DNA from: Qipengyuania soli
GTDB taxonomy: Bacteria; Pseudomonadota; Alphaproteobacteria; Sphingomonadales; Sphingomonadaceae
DNA: 64,000 nucleotides
Direction: 5' to 3'
Assembly: GCF_015529805.1 (NCBI RefSeq)
Contig: NZ_CP064654.1
Location: 62,001 to 126,000, forward strand
Shown piece by piece: positions 52,260 to 61,398 of this stretch. A program made the translations under genes and the position numbers. The notes under the pieces are model-generated. The model was not told the DNA's origin, searched no databases, and worked only from the letters and a program-made list of their open reading frames with translations. How positions within the stretch are numbered: position 1 is the stretch's first letter; each line of letters opens with the position of its first letter.

Positions 52260-53833
52260 GCCGCGCCCCCCATGCGTTCGCGAACGTCGAATATGACCTG
52301 GTCGCCCAGCCTGTCGACATGATGGATGCCAATGACCCCGGGATCGAAGTCGGGCAGGACGTGGCGCGTGGAGCGTTCACGGTATTCATCCCTGCCGACC
52401 GTTTCGATCTTCATGATGCGCAGGCCATATCCATAGGTCCCATGCGAATTGTCCTGGGCCGGGCGGTAGAGGGCATCGCCGATCCGATGGATGCGACCGG
52501 CATTCCTCGCCATCCGCGAATCGAACACCACCGGATTGAGCCTGTGCGGCTCAACCCAGGCGAGGTCCGGCCCACTGGTGCGGTAGAGGTGAAGTTCGGA
52601 ACTCACGTCACCGAATGGGTCGCTCGCCATGTTGGCAAAGATCCACCAGTCGCCGTCGAGCTCGAGCAGGGCGGAATCTGCAATCATCGAATCTTCGAGC
52701 GCGGTAGCGTGCAGTTCCCACTGATCCGGGAAACTCACGCAACGCCAGATTTCCAGCCGCCGCATGGCACAGCTTTCAGGCATGACGAACAACTCGCCCC
52801 CATGTTCGATGGGGACGGGAAAAGACAGGTGGTAACCGGGGTCGATGGCGCTGCGTATTTCGACCACCCGATCGTCTTCAAGGCGGCCTGCCCAGATCGA
52901 ACCGTGACGTTCGGCATAGTCGTAGCGTTCGAACAGGCACCATTTCTCGCCATCGCGCTCAAGCAGGAAAGGGTCGGCGTAATAGCTGTTGTCGTCGGGG
53001 CGGGTCGCTTCTCCGTCTTCGGGTGCGAACCGTAGCAACGAACCCTCCCGCTCGATCCGCAGATGGAACATTCCCGGCCTCAGGCGCAGACGCTGGGCCA
53101 ATTCGTCGGTTGCTCTGCCGACGACCGCAGCCATCACACCCGACAGGTAACGGATGAATTCGCGCGCAGAAGGTGCGGCGGGGGACACGAAGAGCGCACC
53201 CTCGCGCCCCTGTCCCGGCTTGCGATCGCGCGCACAGCGGCGCAGTTCACGCAGGATCAGCGCGACCGACTTCTCCTCGAGAAACCAGGTGTTGCGTGCA
53301 GCAAGGAATTTGCCGTCGACCGCCGCCGAAGAAATCTGCGACGGCACCGGCTGTTGCGAGGTTCGCCGGAAGAGGTTGATCGTGCTGACCGGGCTGCCTT
53401 CCAGCAGGGGGCGAAGTCCTGCTGCTCCCGGAATCGTGCACGTGGCATCGGTGAACCAGACGCCGTGCGTCGCTGCAGATGCTGGCACGGTGAGGCCGTA
53501 ATCGCCTGCCAGGTCCAGAAGAACCTCGGGTTTTGTTCGTGCAAGCGACACCTCGTCGCCCGATGCCACATGAGGCACCGTGTTCAGGTTTTCGTGCCAT
53601 TCGTCGAGATTTGCAGGTGGTCTGCGTGCGGCGATCGCAGTTTCGACACGCTGGAGCATCCTGTATGCCCAGCCAGCCTCAACTTTCTTGCGTGGCGCAG
53701 CCGGACCAACCACGGCGCAAAGCTGTAATGCCGGATCGTCTGAGATTCCCGAAACTAGCCGAGCAATCCAGGTCGGCGGATCAGCCAGATCGCGGAGGAT
53801 CAACGCAATCCGGAGGCGCTTTCGAGACGGCAT
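52256..53833 (-). CDS. GINT1-like beta-propeller glycan protein
   Basis: A 525-residue protein. The C-terminal part (about 250-510) resembles the N-terminal beta-propeller domain of glucosamine inositolphosphorylceramide transferase (GINT1). Blocks include SYYADPFLLERDGEKWCLFERYD, FPVPIEHGGELFVMPESCAM, LLELDGDWWIFANM and NPVVFDSRMARNAGRI. The first 220 residues resemble a formyltransferase-like Rossmann domain (LRIALILRDLADPPTWI), without an obvious catalytic HxSLLP. It probably binds or transfers sugar in surface glycan synthesis. 3 bp after the Ldh gene. Confidence 0.75.
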   Translation of the reverse strand: MPSRKRLRIALILRDLADPPTWIARLVSGISDDPALQLCAVVGPAAPRKKVEAGWAYRMLQRVETAIAARRPPANLDEWHENLNTVPHVASGDEVSLARTKPEVLLDLAGDYGLTVPASAATHGVWFTDATCTIPGAAGLRPLLEGSPVSTINLFRRTSQQPVPSQISSAAVDGKFLAARNTWFLEEKSVALILRELRRCARDRKPGQGREGALFVSPAAPSAREFIRYLSGVMAAVVGRATDELAQRLRLRPGMFHLRIEREGSLLRFAPEDGEATRPDDNSYYADPFLLERDGEKWCLFERYDYAERHGSIWAGRLEDDRVVEIRSAIDPGYHLSFPVPIEHGGELFVMPESCAMRRLEIWRCVSFPDQWELHATALEDSMIADSALLELDGDWWIFANMASDPFGDVSSELHLYRTSGPDLAWVEPHRLNPVVFDSRMARNAGRIHRIGDALYRPAQDNSHGTYGYGLRIMKIETVGRDEYRERSTRHVLPDFDPGVIGIHHVDRLGDQVIFDVRERMGGAA

Positions 53834-53836
53834 CGT

Positions 53837-54874
53837 TCAGTGCGTCCAGGCGGGCTGAAGGCCCAGTTCGTCAGCCAGCCGTTCTATCTCGCCCAGCGTG
53901 CGGTCCTCCACCAGCACGCCATCGGCATGACTGCGGGCGATCTCGCTCCATCGCGCATCGCCGGGCAGGCGCGCGCCTTCCGGGGCGTCCTCGGGGAGGA
54001 GCCAGCGGCACAGCATTTCCATGCGCGCGCCGAACTCTTCGATCGGCATCCACCTGGCGATGTCGATGGCCAGCATGAAGTGGCCGTTCGCCCCGGCGCG
54101 GTCGAGATCGTGATACATCGAGCGCACTTCGCCCCCGATCCCGGCGCCGGTCAGGACGCCGCTCAGGATCTCGACCATGATGGCAAGGCCGAAGCCCTTG
54201 GCTCCGGCGGCGGGAAGGAGGGTGGCGGCCGCTGCTGATGCGGGGTCGAGCACGGGCGCACCCTCGGCATCGATCGCCAGCCCCGGCTCCAGCGGCGTGC
54301 CGCGCGCCATGGCCTCGCGCACGGTCGAACCTGCCAGTGCGGCGGTCGACATATCGACTATGATCGAGCGCTCGGCATCGCGCGGCGCAGCGAATGACAG
54401 GGGATTGGTTCCCAGCGCAGCGCGTTTGCCACCATGCGCCGCAACCTTGGGAAAGGAATTGCTGAGCGCGATGCCGATCATGCCCCGCTGCGCGGCGAGC
54501 TGCGCATAGTAGGCACCGGCTCCGTAGAAATTGCTGTTGCGCACGCCGACCGCGCCGATGCCCTGTTCGCGTGAGATTTCGCAGGCCCGGTCCATTGCGA
54601 GCTTGCCGGCATGGTGACCGAAGCCGCCATCGGCATCGAGGAGGGCGATCGTCGGTGCCTTCTGCTCGAAACGCGGTTCGCATGGGCACTTGATTGCCCC
54701 GCTGCGGACACGCGCGAACATGATCGGCAGGCGCTCGATACCGTGATTGCGACGTCCCGCCATATCGCACCAGGCGAGATTATCGGCGAGAGTTTCCGCC
54801 TGCGCCGCATCGACGCCCGCACCTGCGATCAGGTCGCCGAGGGCACGGCGATAGGTGGCAAGGTCAATCCGCAT
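53837..54874 (-). CDS. Ldh family (malate/L-lactate/ureidoglycolate-type) NAD(P)-dependent oxidoreductase
   Basis: A 345-residue member of the LDH2/malate dehydrogenase-like family, which reduces 2-oxoacids or cyclic imino acids. The N-terminal AETLADNLAWCDMAGRRNHGIERLP holds the catalytic His of the family. NSNFYGAGAYYAQLAA and the central LGTNPLSFAAP bind substrate and cofactor. KGFGLAIMVEILSGVLTGAG is a strong signature. It lies between ATP-grasp and glycan genes with an 11-bp overlap, so its substrate is probably a building block of the cluster product. Confidence 0.9.
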   Translation of the reverse strand: MRIDLATYRRALGDLIAGAGVDAAQAETLADNLAWCDMAGRRNHGIERLPIMFARVRSGAIKCPCEPRFEQKAPTIALLDADGGFGHHAGKLAMDRACEISREQGIGAVGVRNSNFYGAGAYYAQLAAQRGMIGIALSNSFPKVAAHGGKRAALGTNPLSFAAPRDAERSIIVDMSTAALAGSTVREAMARGTPLEPGLAIDAEGAPVLDPASAAAATLLPAAGAKGFGLAIMVEILSGVLTGAGIGGEVRSMYHDLDRAGANGHFMLAIDIARWMPIEEFGARMEMLCRWLLPEDAPEGARLPGDARWSEIARSHADGVLVEDRTLGEIERLADELGLQPAWTH

Positions 54875-56084
54875 TCAATTGCGCTCTCCGTACCGGATCG
54901 AAAATCTTGCCAAGGGCACGCCCGAACACGCCGAGGGCCTCGCTGATACCAGGCTTGGGATCGTCGAACGAAAAGAACGGCAGGACGACGGATTGCGAGA
55001 AAATGCTCCGTACCCAGCCGGCGAAGGTCAGTTCGCCGCGCTGGTGGAGCTGGCGGAAAGCCATGAAATCGCGGGCCGGGTCCCAAAGGCGCAGCGCCTG
55101 GGAATAGTTCTCGATGCGGGGAACCTCTTGTCCGGTGAGATGGCAATAGATCGCCAGGTCGATCGGTGCGCCGCCCTTGATGATCAGTGGGTGCCCTGCG
55201 GTAAGGCGGCCATTGACTTCGATGATCTTGAGCTGCCCGTCGCGCAGGTCGCGCTTGAACTCCACGTTGCCGATGCCCTGCCAGCCAATGGAATCGAACA
55301 GCTTCCAGCCCATTGCAGCTGTTTCCGGAAGCCATTCGGACTGGTGAAAGCAGGCGCCGCCGCGATTGACCGGCCAGCGCCGGATAATGCTCTTGGTATA
55401 ATCGTAGAGCGAGCGCCCGGAGGGCGTGCGGTAGGTGTAATAACTCGACAACAGGCTGTCAGGGCCAGGGATCATTTCCACCAGCAGCACGTCCTGTCCG
55501 TGTTCGTTGCACAGGGCGACCTTTTCCGCGACTTCGTCGATGCTGTCGTTGATGATGAAAAGCTTGCGTCCGAACTTCTCCATGAAGCCGACCGACGACA
55601 ATGGCTTCACCATGACGGGAAAGCGCAGTTCGTCACGCAGCTTGTAGACGTCCTCTGCCGAATGGATTTCCCAGAATGCAGGGGTGGGAATGCCGGCTTC
55701 GCGCGCACGGACAAGCGTTTCGTACTTGTCGAGCATGGCGTGGCGCAGGTCGGTTACGAATTCTTCCACGACATAGCGTTGGCGCAATTCGTCCTCGTAG
55801 TTTTCGACAAAGGTGAGCGATTCATCGCAGCCGACGAGGATGATGGCCCCCTGAAGTTCAGGGACGGCCCGCTCCAGCAGGAGGTCGCGCCAGAAATCTT
55901 CGGCCGGCCTTGGTTCAGGCACGGGAAACGCCTTCGCACAGTGGCGCGAATGCATGGCCCTGCAACCGCTGTGGCCGCTGACATAGACCGTGATGCCTGC
56001 GCTCCCGAGGCTGCGCACGGCCGCGAGGGTGCTCGCCCCGCCGCCCAGCAGCAGGACCGGGCGCGATGTGTCGAGGTTGCTCAA
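54864..56084 (-). CDS. ATP-grasp ligase (carbamoyl-phosphate-synthetase-like), copy A
   Basis: A 406-residue ATP-grasp enzyme. An N-terminal PreATP-grasp domain with VLLLGGGASTLAAVRSLG is followed by the ATP-binding domain, with DKYETLVRAREAGIPTPAFW and FPVMVKPLSSVGFMEKFG. The metal site is FKRDLRDGQLKIIEVNGRLT. Proteins of this type join a carboxylate to an amine or other nucleophile through acylphosphate. The start overlaps the neighbouring ATP-grasp gene stop by 4 bp. Substrates unknown. Confidence 0.85.
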   Translation of the reverse strand: MSNLDTSRPVLLLGGGASTLAAVRSLGSAGITVYVSGHSGCRAMHSRHCAKAFPVPEPRPAEDFWRDLLLERAVPELQGAIILVGCDESLTFVENYEDELRQRYVVEEFVTDLRHAMLDKYETLVRAREAGIPTPAFWEIHSAEDVYKLRDELRFPVMVKPLSSVGFMEKFGRKLFIINDSIDEVAEKVALCNEHGQDVLLVEMIPGPDSLLSSYYTYRTPSGRSLYDYTKSIIRRWPVNRGGACFHQSEWLPETAAMGWKLFDSIGWQGIGNVEFKRDLRDGQLKIIEVNGRLTAGHPLIIKGGAPIDLAIYCHLTGQEVPRIENYSQALRLWDPARDFMAFRQLHQRGELTFAGWVRSIFSQSVVLPFFSFDDPKPGISEALGVFGRALGKIFDPVRRAQLNAD

Positions 56085-57211
56085 AGTTCCATGGCTCCAT
56101 GACCGGTGGTGAAAATGTGATCGAGAATGCGCGGCGCCACGTCGGCGGCCTGCGCGAGATCGGAGACGAGATAATGATGGTGCAGACCTGCCCCGACGTT
56201 GACTTCGTTGAATACGGTATCCGGGTGCGCCGGCGGCGCCGAGATGTCGGTCGCGGTAACGTCGAGACCGGCAAGCCCGATGCCGAAATCGCGGGCGATG
56301 CGGGCGCCGGCTGCGATAATGTCGGGATGGACCTCGTCGCGGACGACATGGTTCTGTGCTGCCCCGTTCTCGTTGACGGCGAGCTTCACCTTGACCGACT
56401 GGCCTGCTGCGGGGATCGAGCCGGGATGCAGTCCAGCATGGTCGAGCGTGTTGCGACTCTCCATGTCGATCACCAGCGGGCTAAGCGCGGTGACCGGGGC
56501 GCAAGCGCGGCGACGTTCGTTTTCCTGGCGGGCCAGGTCGCGGATACTGGACCTGCCATCTCCCACCAGCCGCGGCGGATCGCGGCGGACCGCATCGATG
56601 AACTGGCCATCGAGGAACAGCAGGCGGAAACTCGCACCTGCGAGCTGTCGCTCCACCAGCAGTTGCGAGTGGAAGGCGGCAGCATGACCGGCTGCAGCAC
56701 GCAGGCCCGCTTCGTCGGTGATCCCCGTGGTAACACCGTGCCCACAGCCGGTCCCGTCGGATGGTTTTACTACCACTGGCCCCTTGGATTCGGAAAGGAA
56801 GCGCAACGCGACCTCAATATTGCCGATGCCGAAGCGAACGCTCTGAGGAGTGCGCAGCCCCTTTGCGGCGAGCCAGCCATATGTGATCGACTTGTTGAGC
56901 ATGATCCGGTCGACGAGCGCGCTGTCGAGTGTCAGCGTAGAACGGTCGACAAAGGTAGAACGGCCGCGGCGCGAGATGCGGAAGATGCCGTTGGGCAGTC
57001 GCTCTATCCGTGCGCTCGCATCGGACGCCGCCTGACGCCACATTGCGTCATAGAAATAGGTGCGGACTTCCTCGAACCGGCGGCGCTCCATGATGCCGCC
57101 GAAATCGGCAATGCGCCGCTTGCCGCGAAGCCAGAACCGCTTCGCAGCCGATACAGGCGGGGGCGCATTTCCCGCATCCACCCGGGGCAGTGTCAGTTGC
57201 AGATCACGCAC
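56081..57211 (-). CDS. ATP-grasp ligase (cyanophycin-synthetase/RimK-like), copy B
   Basis: A 376-residue ATP-grasp enzyme unlike copy A. It has LNKSITYGWLAAKGLRTPQSV, a Gly-rich ATP loop VVVKPSDGTGCGHGVTTGI, QLLVERQLAGASFRLLFLDG and the metal-binding GLDVTATDISAPP with FNEVNVGAGLHHHY. These match the cyanophycin synthetase/glutamate ligase type, which forms peptide-like bonds. With copy A this suggests two successive amide ligations. It overlaps the RraA gene by 19 bp and copy A by 4 bp. Confidence 0.85.
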   Translation of the reverse strand: MRDLQLTLPRVDAGNAPPPVSAAKRFWLRGKRRIADFGGIMERRRFEEVRTYFYDAMWRQAASDASARIERLPNGIFRISRRGRSTFVDRSTLTLDSALVDRIMLNKSITYGWLAAKGLRTPQSVRFGIGNIEVALRFLSESKGPVVVKPSDGTGCGHGVTTGITDEAGLRAAAGHAAAFHSQLLVERQLAGASFRLLFLDGQFIDAVRRDPPRLVGDGRSSIRDLARQENERRRACAPVTALSPLVIDMESRNTLDHAGLHPGSIPAAGQSVKVKLAVNENGAAQNHVVRDEVHPDIIAAGARIARDFGIGLAGLDVTATDISAPPAHPDTVFNEVNVGAGLHHHYLVSDLAQAADVAPRILDHIFTTGHGAMEL

Positions 57212-57975
57212 CCGTTCTCTCGCAGCTGGTCGTCCACCCAGTCGTTGGAGAAGTCACCCTTCTTCACGGCTGCGACATAGGAAGCCATGCGATCGCGGTT
57301 GTCCTGCAGGCGCGCGAGGATCACCGCCGCGAAATCGCGCGGGATTACCGCGATGCCGGTCGAATCCGCCTTTATGATGTCGCCGGGATTTACCACCACG
57401 CCGCCACAGCAGATGGGCGTGTTGATTTCACCCGGACCGCGATGGAGCGGACCGAAGGGCGTTACGCCTCTCGCGTAGACCGGCATGCCGCATTCGATGA
57501 TCCCGTCGAGGTCGCGGATCAGCCCGTCGATCACGAAACCGGCGATGCCGCGATGCACTGCCTTGTTGGAGACGAGGTCCCCCAGCACCGCGTTCGACAT
57601 CGCACCGCTACAGTCGACCACCACGATGTCGCCCGGCTTGGCGATGTCGAGTGTCTTGTGGATCATCAGGTTGTCACCCGGATAGAGCTTCACCGTGCAG
57701 GCGACACCGAGAAGCTCCTTGTCGTTGACCTGGTTCCGGATCGCTCCGTTCATGGCGTAGAGGCGGTTGAGAACGTCGGACACGTCGGCCGTTTCGAACT
57801 CGCGAAACCCTTCCACCAGTTCGGTCGGGAGGCGCGGGAAATCGGTGCGGATCATGAAGCCGGGGCCCGGGGTCATCTCCGATGATTTGGGCTTGGCACG
57901 CGAAATCGGTTGCTCATGCACGGCACTGTCCGCCGCTTCGCCCAATGTCGGGTGCAGGTGTTCGTCCAGGGTCAT
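57193..57975 (-). CDS. RraA family protein (HMG/CHA aldolase or RraA-like)
   Basis: A 260-residue protein of the RraA/HMG aldolase fold. The core has TADVSDVLNRLYAMNGAI, GIAGFVIDGLIRDLDGI and PVYARGVTPFGPLHRGPGE. The metal/oxoacid site in such enzymes is the RD (here GLIRDLDG) and nearby Asp. With the carboxylate-handling neighbours, an aldolase or oxoacid-lyase role is more likely than RNase E inhibition; this is inference. The ATG at 57975 gives MTLDEHLHPTLGE; the frame is open to 58068. Confidence 0.85.
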   Translation of the reverse strand: MTLDEHLHPTLGEAADSAVHEQPISRAKPKSSEMTPGPGFMIRTDFPRLPTELVEGFREFETADVSDVLNRLYAMNGAIRNQVNDKELLGVACTVKLYPGDNLMIHKTLDIAKPGDIVVVDCSGAMSNAVLGDLVSNKAVHRGIAGFVIDGLIRDLDGIIECGMPVYARGVTPFGPLHRGPGEINTPICCGGVVVNPGDIIKADSTGIAVIPRDFAAVILARLQDNRDRMASYVAAVKKGDFSNDWVDDQLRENGCVICN

Positions 57976-58148
57976 CACGATCTCGCTTTCCGGCCCCCAC
58001 CCCGAGGCCAAGTCCGGGCACAGGAATGCGCAACCGGCAAGCATCACTATCCGGTCGCAGGCGCGCACACGGAAGCAAACATCGGTATGTCCTCCCTATT
58101 GGGTAGCTTGCGGCGCAGTGCGGGCGTGGAGCATCATTCTTTTGCGCC

Positions 58149-58176
58149 GCATCGGGGCAAATGGTTCGCCCGATGC
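58149..58176. repeat. inverted repeat in divergent region
   Basis: Perfect 8-base arms GCATCGGG / CCCGATGC around a 12-base loop, extendable with a bulge to TTGCGC/GCGCAA outside. It is 40 bp upstream of the acyltransferase start. Could be an operator or a 5'-UTR hairpin. The remaining 241-bp intergenic stretch shows nothing else. Confidence 0.35.
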
Positions 58177-58216
58177 GCAATGGGACCGTTCGCTGCGAAC
58201 GCTATCCTGCAACGCC

Positions 58217-59341
58217 ATGAATTATCACAGCACGAGCTTTGGCAATGGTTTGACGGTGACTGCGGATGTCGTGCGCCCTGCCGAACTCGACCCCTCCCTG
58301 CTTTCGGCGTGGCAGCAACTGCGGGCAGGGCGGTCCTGCTATTCGAGCCCGTTTTATGACCCCGCCTTCACACTTGCTGTCGGCGCGGTGCGCAAGGACG
58401 CCCGCGTTGCAATTTTCACGGCGGGTGGCGAAGTGGTCGGCTTCCTGCCTTTTCACCGCGTGGGGCGGGCGATCGCCAAACCTATCGGCGGTCACATCAA
58501 CGACTACCAGGGTGCCATCCTGCGGCGCGATATCGACCATTCTGACCCGGCACTGCTCTCGGCTGCCGCAATAGCAGCATACGATTTCAATCACTTGCCT
58601 GCCGAATTCGCGGCTCGCTCGGCGACAGTCAGGGGCGGCGGGACATCGCCGGTGATGGACCTTGCCGGAGGATACGCAGCCTACCTCGCATCGCGCGGGA
58701 AGGACTTCCACAAGCGGCAGGCCCCACAGCGCCGCAAATTGCGGAAACTCGAACGCGAATTCGGCACGACCACCTTCGTGTTCGACAGCATGGACCAGGC
58801 GCATCTTTCCGCTCACACGCGAATGCGCAACGAGCTCTACCTCAGCATGGGCATGAAAGCGCAATTCGCAAAAGGCTGGCAGGGGGAGGTGTTCGCGGAG
58901 CTTCGCCGCGCGAAAGCGGAGACCCTGCGCACTACGCTCAGCGTCCTATGCGCAGGTGGCGAGCCTGTCGCAGCCCATTTCGGGATGATCTCGCTGGGCG
59001 TGCTCCATTGGTGGTTCCCGGCATACGACGCGAGGGCGTCCCGATGCAGTCCGGGGCTCTCGCTCCTCGAGGCATGTGCCGAACAAGCACAGGCGGAAGA
59101 GGTCTTTGCCATCGATTTCGGCCGTGGCGATGAAGCCTACAAGAAACATTACGCGACACGCGAAGTCCAACTGTTGGCCGGGTCTTTTACCCGCCCTGCG
59201 ACCCTGGCTTCAGCGGTTCGCACCGTCGGGCAGCGCGCGCTCGATCCGCTCGAGCGACGCCTGCCGAAGTCGTTGAATTCGTACCCCCGTCGCATTGCCG
59301 ACCGTTTGGTGACGGGCGTCGGCATACCCCGGTTCGGGTAG
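58217..59341 (+). CDS. GNAT-fold acyltransferase (FemAB/CelD/BcsL-like)
   Basis: A 374-residue protein of the Acetyltransf_6 (CelD/BcsL) group, common in exopolysaccharide and envelope loci. Segments supporting this are GEVVGFLPFHRVGRAIAKPI near residue 75, KRQAPQRRKLRKLEREFG near residue 172, and AHFGMISLGVLHWWFPAYD with FAIDFGRGDEAYKKHYATRE near 300, which form the double GNAT domain. ATG 58217 gives the first residues MNYHSTSFGNG. It could transfer acyl or aminoacyl groups to a surface polymer. Confidence 0.87.
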   Translation: MNYHSTSFGNGLTVTADVVRPAELDPSLLSAWQQLRAGRSCYSSPFYDPAFTLAVGAVRKDARVAIFTAGGEVVGFLPFHRVGRAIAKPIGGHINDYQGAILRRDIDHSDPALLSAAAIAAYDFNHLPAEFAARSATVRGGGTSPVMDLAGGYAAYLASRGKDFHKRQAPQRRKLRKLEREFGTTTFVFDSMDQAHLSAHTRMRNELYLSMGMKAQFAKGWQGEVFAELRRAKAETLRTTLSVLCAGGEPVAAHFGMISLGVLHWWFPAYDARASRCSPGLSLLEACAEQAQAEEVFAIDFGRGDEAYKKHYATREVQLLAGSFTRPATLASAVRTVGQRALDPLERRLPKSLNSYPRRIADRLVTGVGIPRFG

Positions 59342-59463
59342 CGAGGCATCGATGGACTACCGCACCAATTATCACCTTCTACTCCGGAAGAGCATTGGCC
59401 CCCTGCTCGGGTGGGATGGATACTCCACGCCGATCGCCGCCGGCAGCGGAAGGGATGTCTGAC

Positions 59464-60690
59464 ATGCATGACCCTCGTGCAATTGAGGTGTTCCAGCCAC
59501 AAGACGATGCCACGCCCCGGCGTCGCTTCTGGCTCCTGCTGGCGGCGGTCTTCGTTCCCTTTTCGCTATCCGGCCAGACAACGCTGCATTCCGGCGTTCG
59601 CGAGACGGACAAGGTAGACGTATCTGCGCGCATGCCGCCGCGGCCCGATGTCGCCAAGCTGCTCCGCCAAAGTGCAAGCAAGCTTGCCACGGGTGCCGCT
59701 TCGGATCCGCTAGGGATCGGCTCGGTCGGTGCGATAGCCAACCTGGCTGCTTCGGCAGCTGCGAACCCGTTCTACTTTGCCGGTTCGACCACCGACCTCG
59801 GGCGGGCGACCGAGTGTCTTGCCATGGCCGCGTGGTACGAGGCGGGGGACAATCGCGAGGACCAGAGGTCGGTCATGCAGGTTGTGCTCAACCGGGTGGC
59901 GCATCCGGCATTCCCGAACTCGGTATGCGGTGTGGTATTCCAGGGGTCTCAGCTTTCGACGGGCTGCCAGTTCACCTTCACTTGTGACGGCTCTCTCCAG
60001 CGCCGACGCCCCAGTGCTGCTGCGCTCGCACGGGCGCGGCAGGCTGCGCTGGCGGCGCTTGAAGGATCGACTTATGCGCCGGTCGCCCAGGCAACCCACT
60101 ACCATGCCGATTATGTCCGCCCGTGGTGGGCCGGATCGATGTTGCAGCTGGCCAAGGTCGGGCGACACATCTTCTACAGACTTCCGGGCCGGGGCGGAGT
60201 TCTCCCTTCGCGGCAAGGCGTCGCGGGTGGGGAGCAGGACTTCGTCTACCTGGTCGCCCGCTCGAACAAGCCTGGCGAGGCGGGTACGCCCGGAGAGGTT
60301 GGCGAGGCGGCCGGTCCGACGATCGAATATGCCACTTCCTTCGCGATGGGCGATGCAGCGCCGGCTGCCGCCCCGCGTGTCGTCTCGAATGCGGAATTCC
60401 TCCAGCTCGACCCGGGCTCGGCCAACGGGCGATGGGCAATCTCGGCCATGGCGCGGTGCCAGGGAAAGGTGAATTGCCAGGTGTTGGGATATGGCGACGC
60501 AGGTGCGCTTGAGGCCAGTCGCTCCCGCCCGTCTAGCCAGCGTGAGCGTCCGCTCTTCCTGTTCCTGCGGGATGGGTCGTCAGGGATGGATGTGGCGCTG
60601 TGGGATTGCCAGCGGGTCAGCCGACCCGACGCCTCGCAGTGCTTGCCGGCTTCCGGACCGCAACTGGACCGGTTGATGCGGGAGAGGTGA
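59464..60690 (+). CDS. cell wall hydrolase SleB family, membrane-anchored
   Basis: A 408-residue protein with one N-terminal hydrophobic segment (about residues 23-40, RRRFWLLLAAVFVPFSL) and a Hydrolase_2/SleB domain. The core is CLAMAAWYEAGDNREDQRSVMQVVLNRV, with the Glu of YEAGD likely catalytic, then FPNSVCGVVFQG and CQFTFTCDGS and ATHYHADYVRPWWA. It would cleave peptidoglycan in the periplasm. ATG 59464 has GGAAGGG 9 bases upstream; ATG 59455 is too close to it. A C-terminal tail (about 290-408) is not assigned. Confidence 0.9.
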   Translation: MHDPRAIEVFQPQDDATPRRRFWLLLAAVFVPFSLSGQTTLHSGVRETDKVDVSARMPPRPDVAKLLRQSASKLATGAASDPLGIGSVGAIANLAASAAANPFYFAGSTTDLGRATECLAMAAWYEAGDNREDQRSVMQVVLNRVAHPAFPNSVCGVVFQGSQLSTGCQFTFTCDGSLQRRRPSAAALARARQAALAALEGSTYAPVAQATHYHADYVRPWWAGSMLQLAKVGRHIFYRLPGRGGVLPSRQGVAGGEQDFVYLVARSNKPGEAGTPGEVGEAAGPTIEYATSFAMGDAAPAAAPRVVSNAEFLQLDPGSANGRWAISAMARCQGKVNCQVLGYGDAGALEASRSRPSSQRERPLFLFLRDGSSGMDVALWDCQRVSRPDASQCLPASGPQLDRLMRER

Positions 60691-60738
60691 GGGCGGGTAC
60701 CCCGGGGGAGTAGGGTGCCACGACCTCCAAGTGCAAAA

Positions 60739-61398
60739 TCAGGCTGCGATCATCGGTTCGCGGATGCCGCGAGAATTGGCCCAGAGGGCTGCCTGCGTGC
60801 GATTGCGTACATTGAGCTTGCGCAGGATCGCCTTGACGTGGACCTTCACGGTCGCTTCGCACACGTCGAGGTGACGGGCGATGACCTTGTTGGGGAAGCC
60901 CGCCATTAGGCAGCACAGCACTTCGACCTCGCGCGGCGAGAGATTGGCCATCTCGACCTCGCGCTCGGCATCGGAACCGTTGTGATAGTCGAAGCCCCGG
61001 CCCCCGATCAGGTCGACGAGATCAGACGGGATCACCTTCTCGCCGAGTGCCACCAGGCGGAACGCGGCGACGATGCGGTCGGACTTGCTCGACTTGATGA
61101 TGTAGCCCTGCACACCCGCATTGAAGCACTCGATCACGACCTTCGGATCGTATTCGTCCGACAGCACGACGACGCTCATGGCGGGGTATCGCTGTTTCGC
61201 CATTTCGACGCGCTCGGCCTGTTTTTCGAGCGAGGGACAGTCGAGCAGCAGCAGCTGGTCGGAATCGCGATCGAGGTTGATGAGGTCGCGCACGCGCTCA
61301 ACCGACTGCGTGACGACGAAGCCTTCCGATTCAAGAATGTGGGTCAAGCCTTCGCGAAAGATGTCACTTCCACTTACGAGGCATAGTTCCGATGACAT
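60739..61398 (-). CDS. LuxR/NarL-type regulator with atypical receiver domain
   Basis: A 219-residue two-domain regulator. The receiver (about 1-120) keeps the acceptor-type Asp in QLLLLDCPS, a Ser in VVVLSDEYD and the Lys in GYIIKSSKSD. The usual acidic pair at the end of strand 1 is replaced by Ser-Gly (LVSGSDIFREG). The C-terminal helix-turn-helix LSPREVEVLCCLMAGFPNKVIARHLDVCEATVKVHVKAIL (two adjacent segments) is canonical. It neighbours exopolysaccharide genes and probably controls them. Confidence 0.9.
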   Translation of the reverse strand: MSSELCLVSGSDIFREGLTHILESEGFVVTQSVERVRDLINLDRDSDQLLLLDCPSLEKQAERVEMAKQRYPAMSVVVLSDEYDPKVVIECFNAGVQGYIIKSSKSDRIVAAFRLVALGEKVIPSDLVDLIGGRGFDYHNGSDAEREVEMANLSPREVEVLCCLMAGFPNKVIARHLDVCEATVKVHVKAILRKLNVRNRTQAALWANSRGIREPMIAA

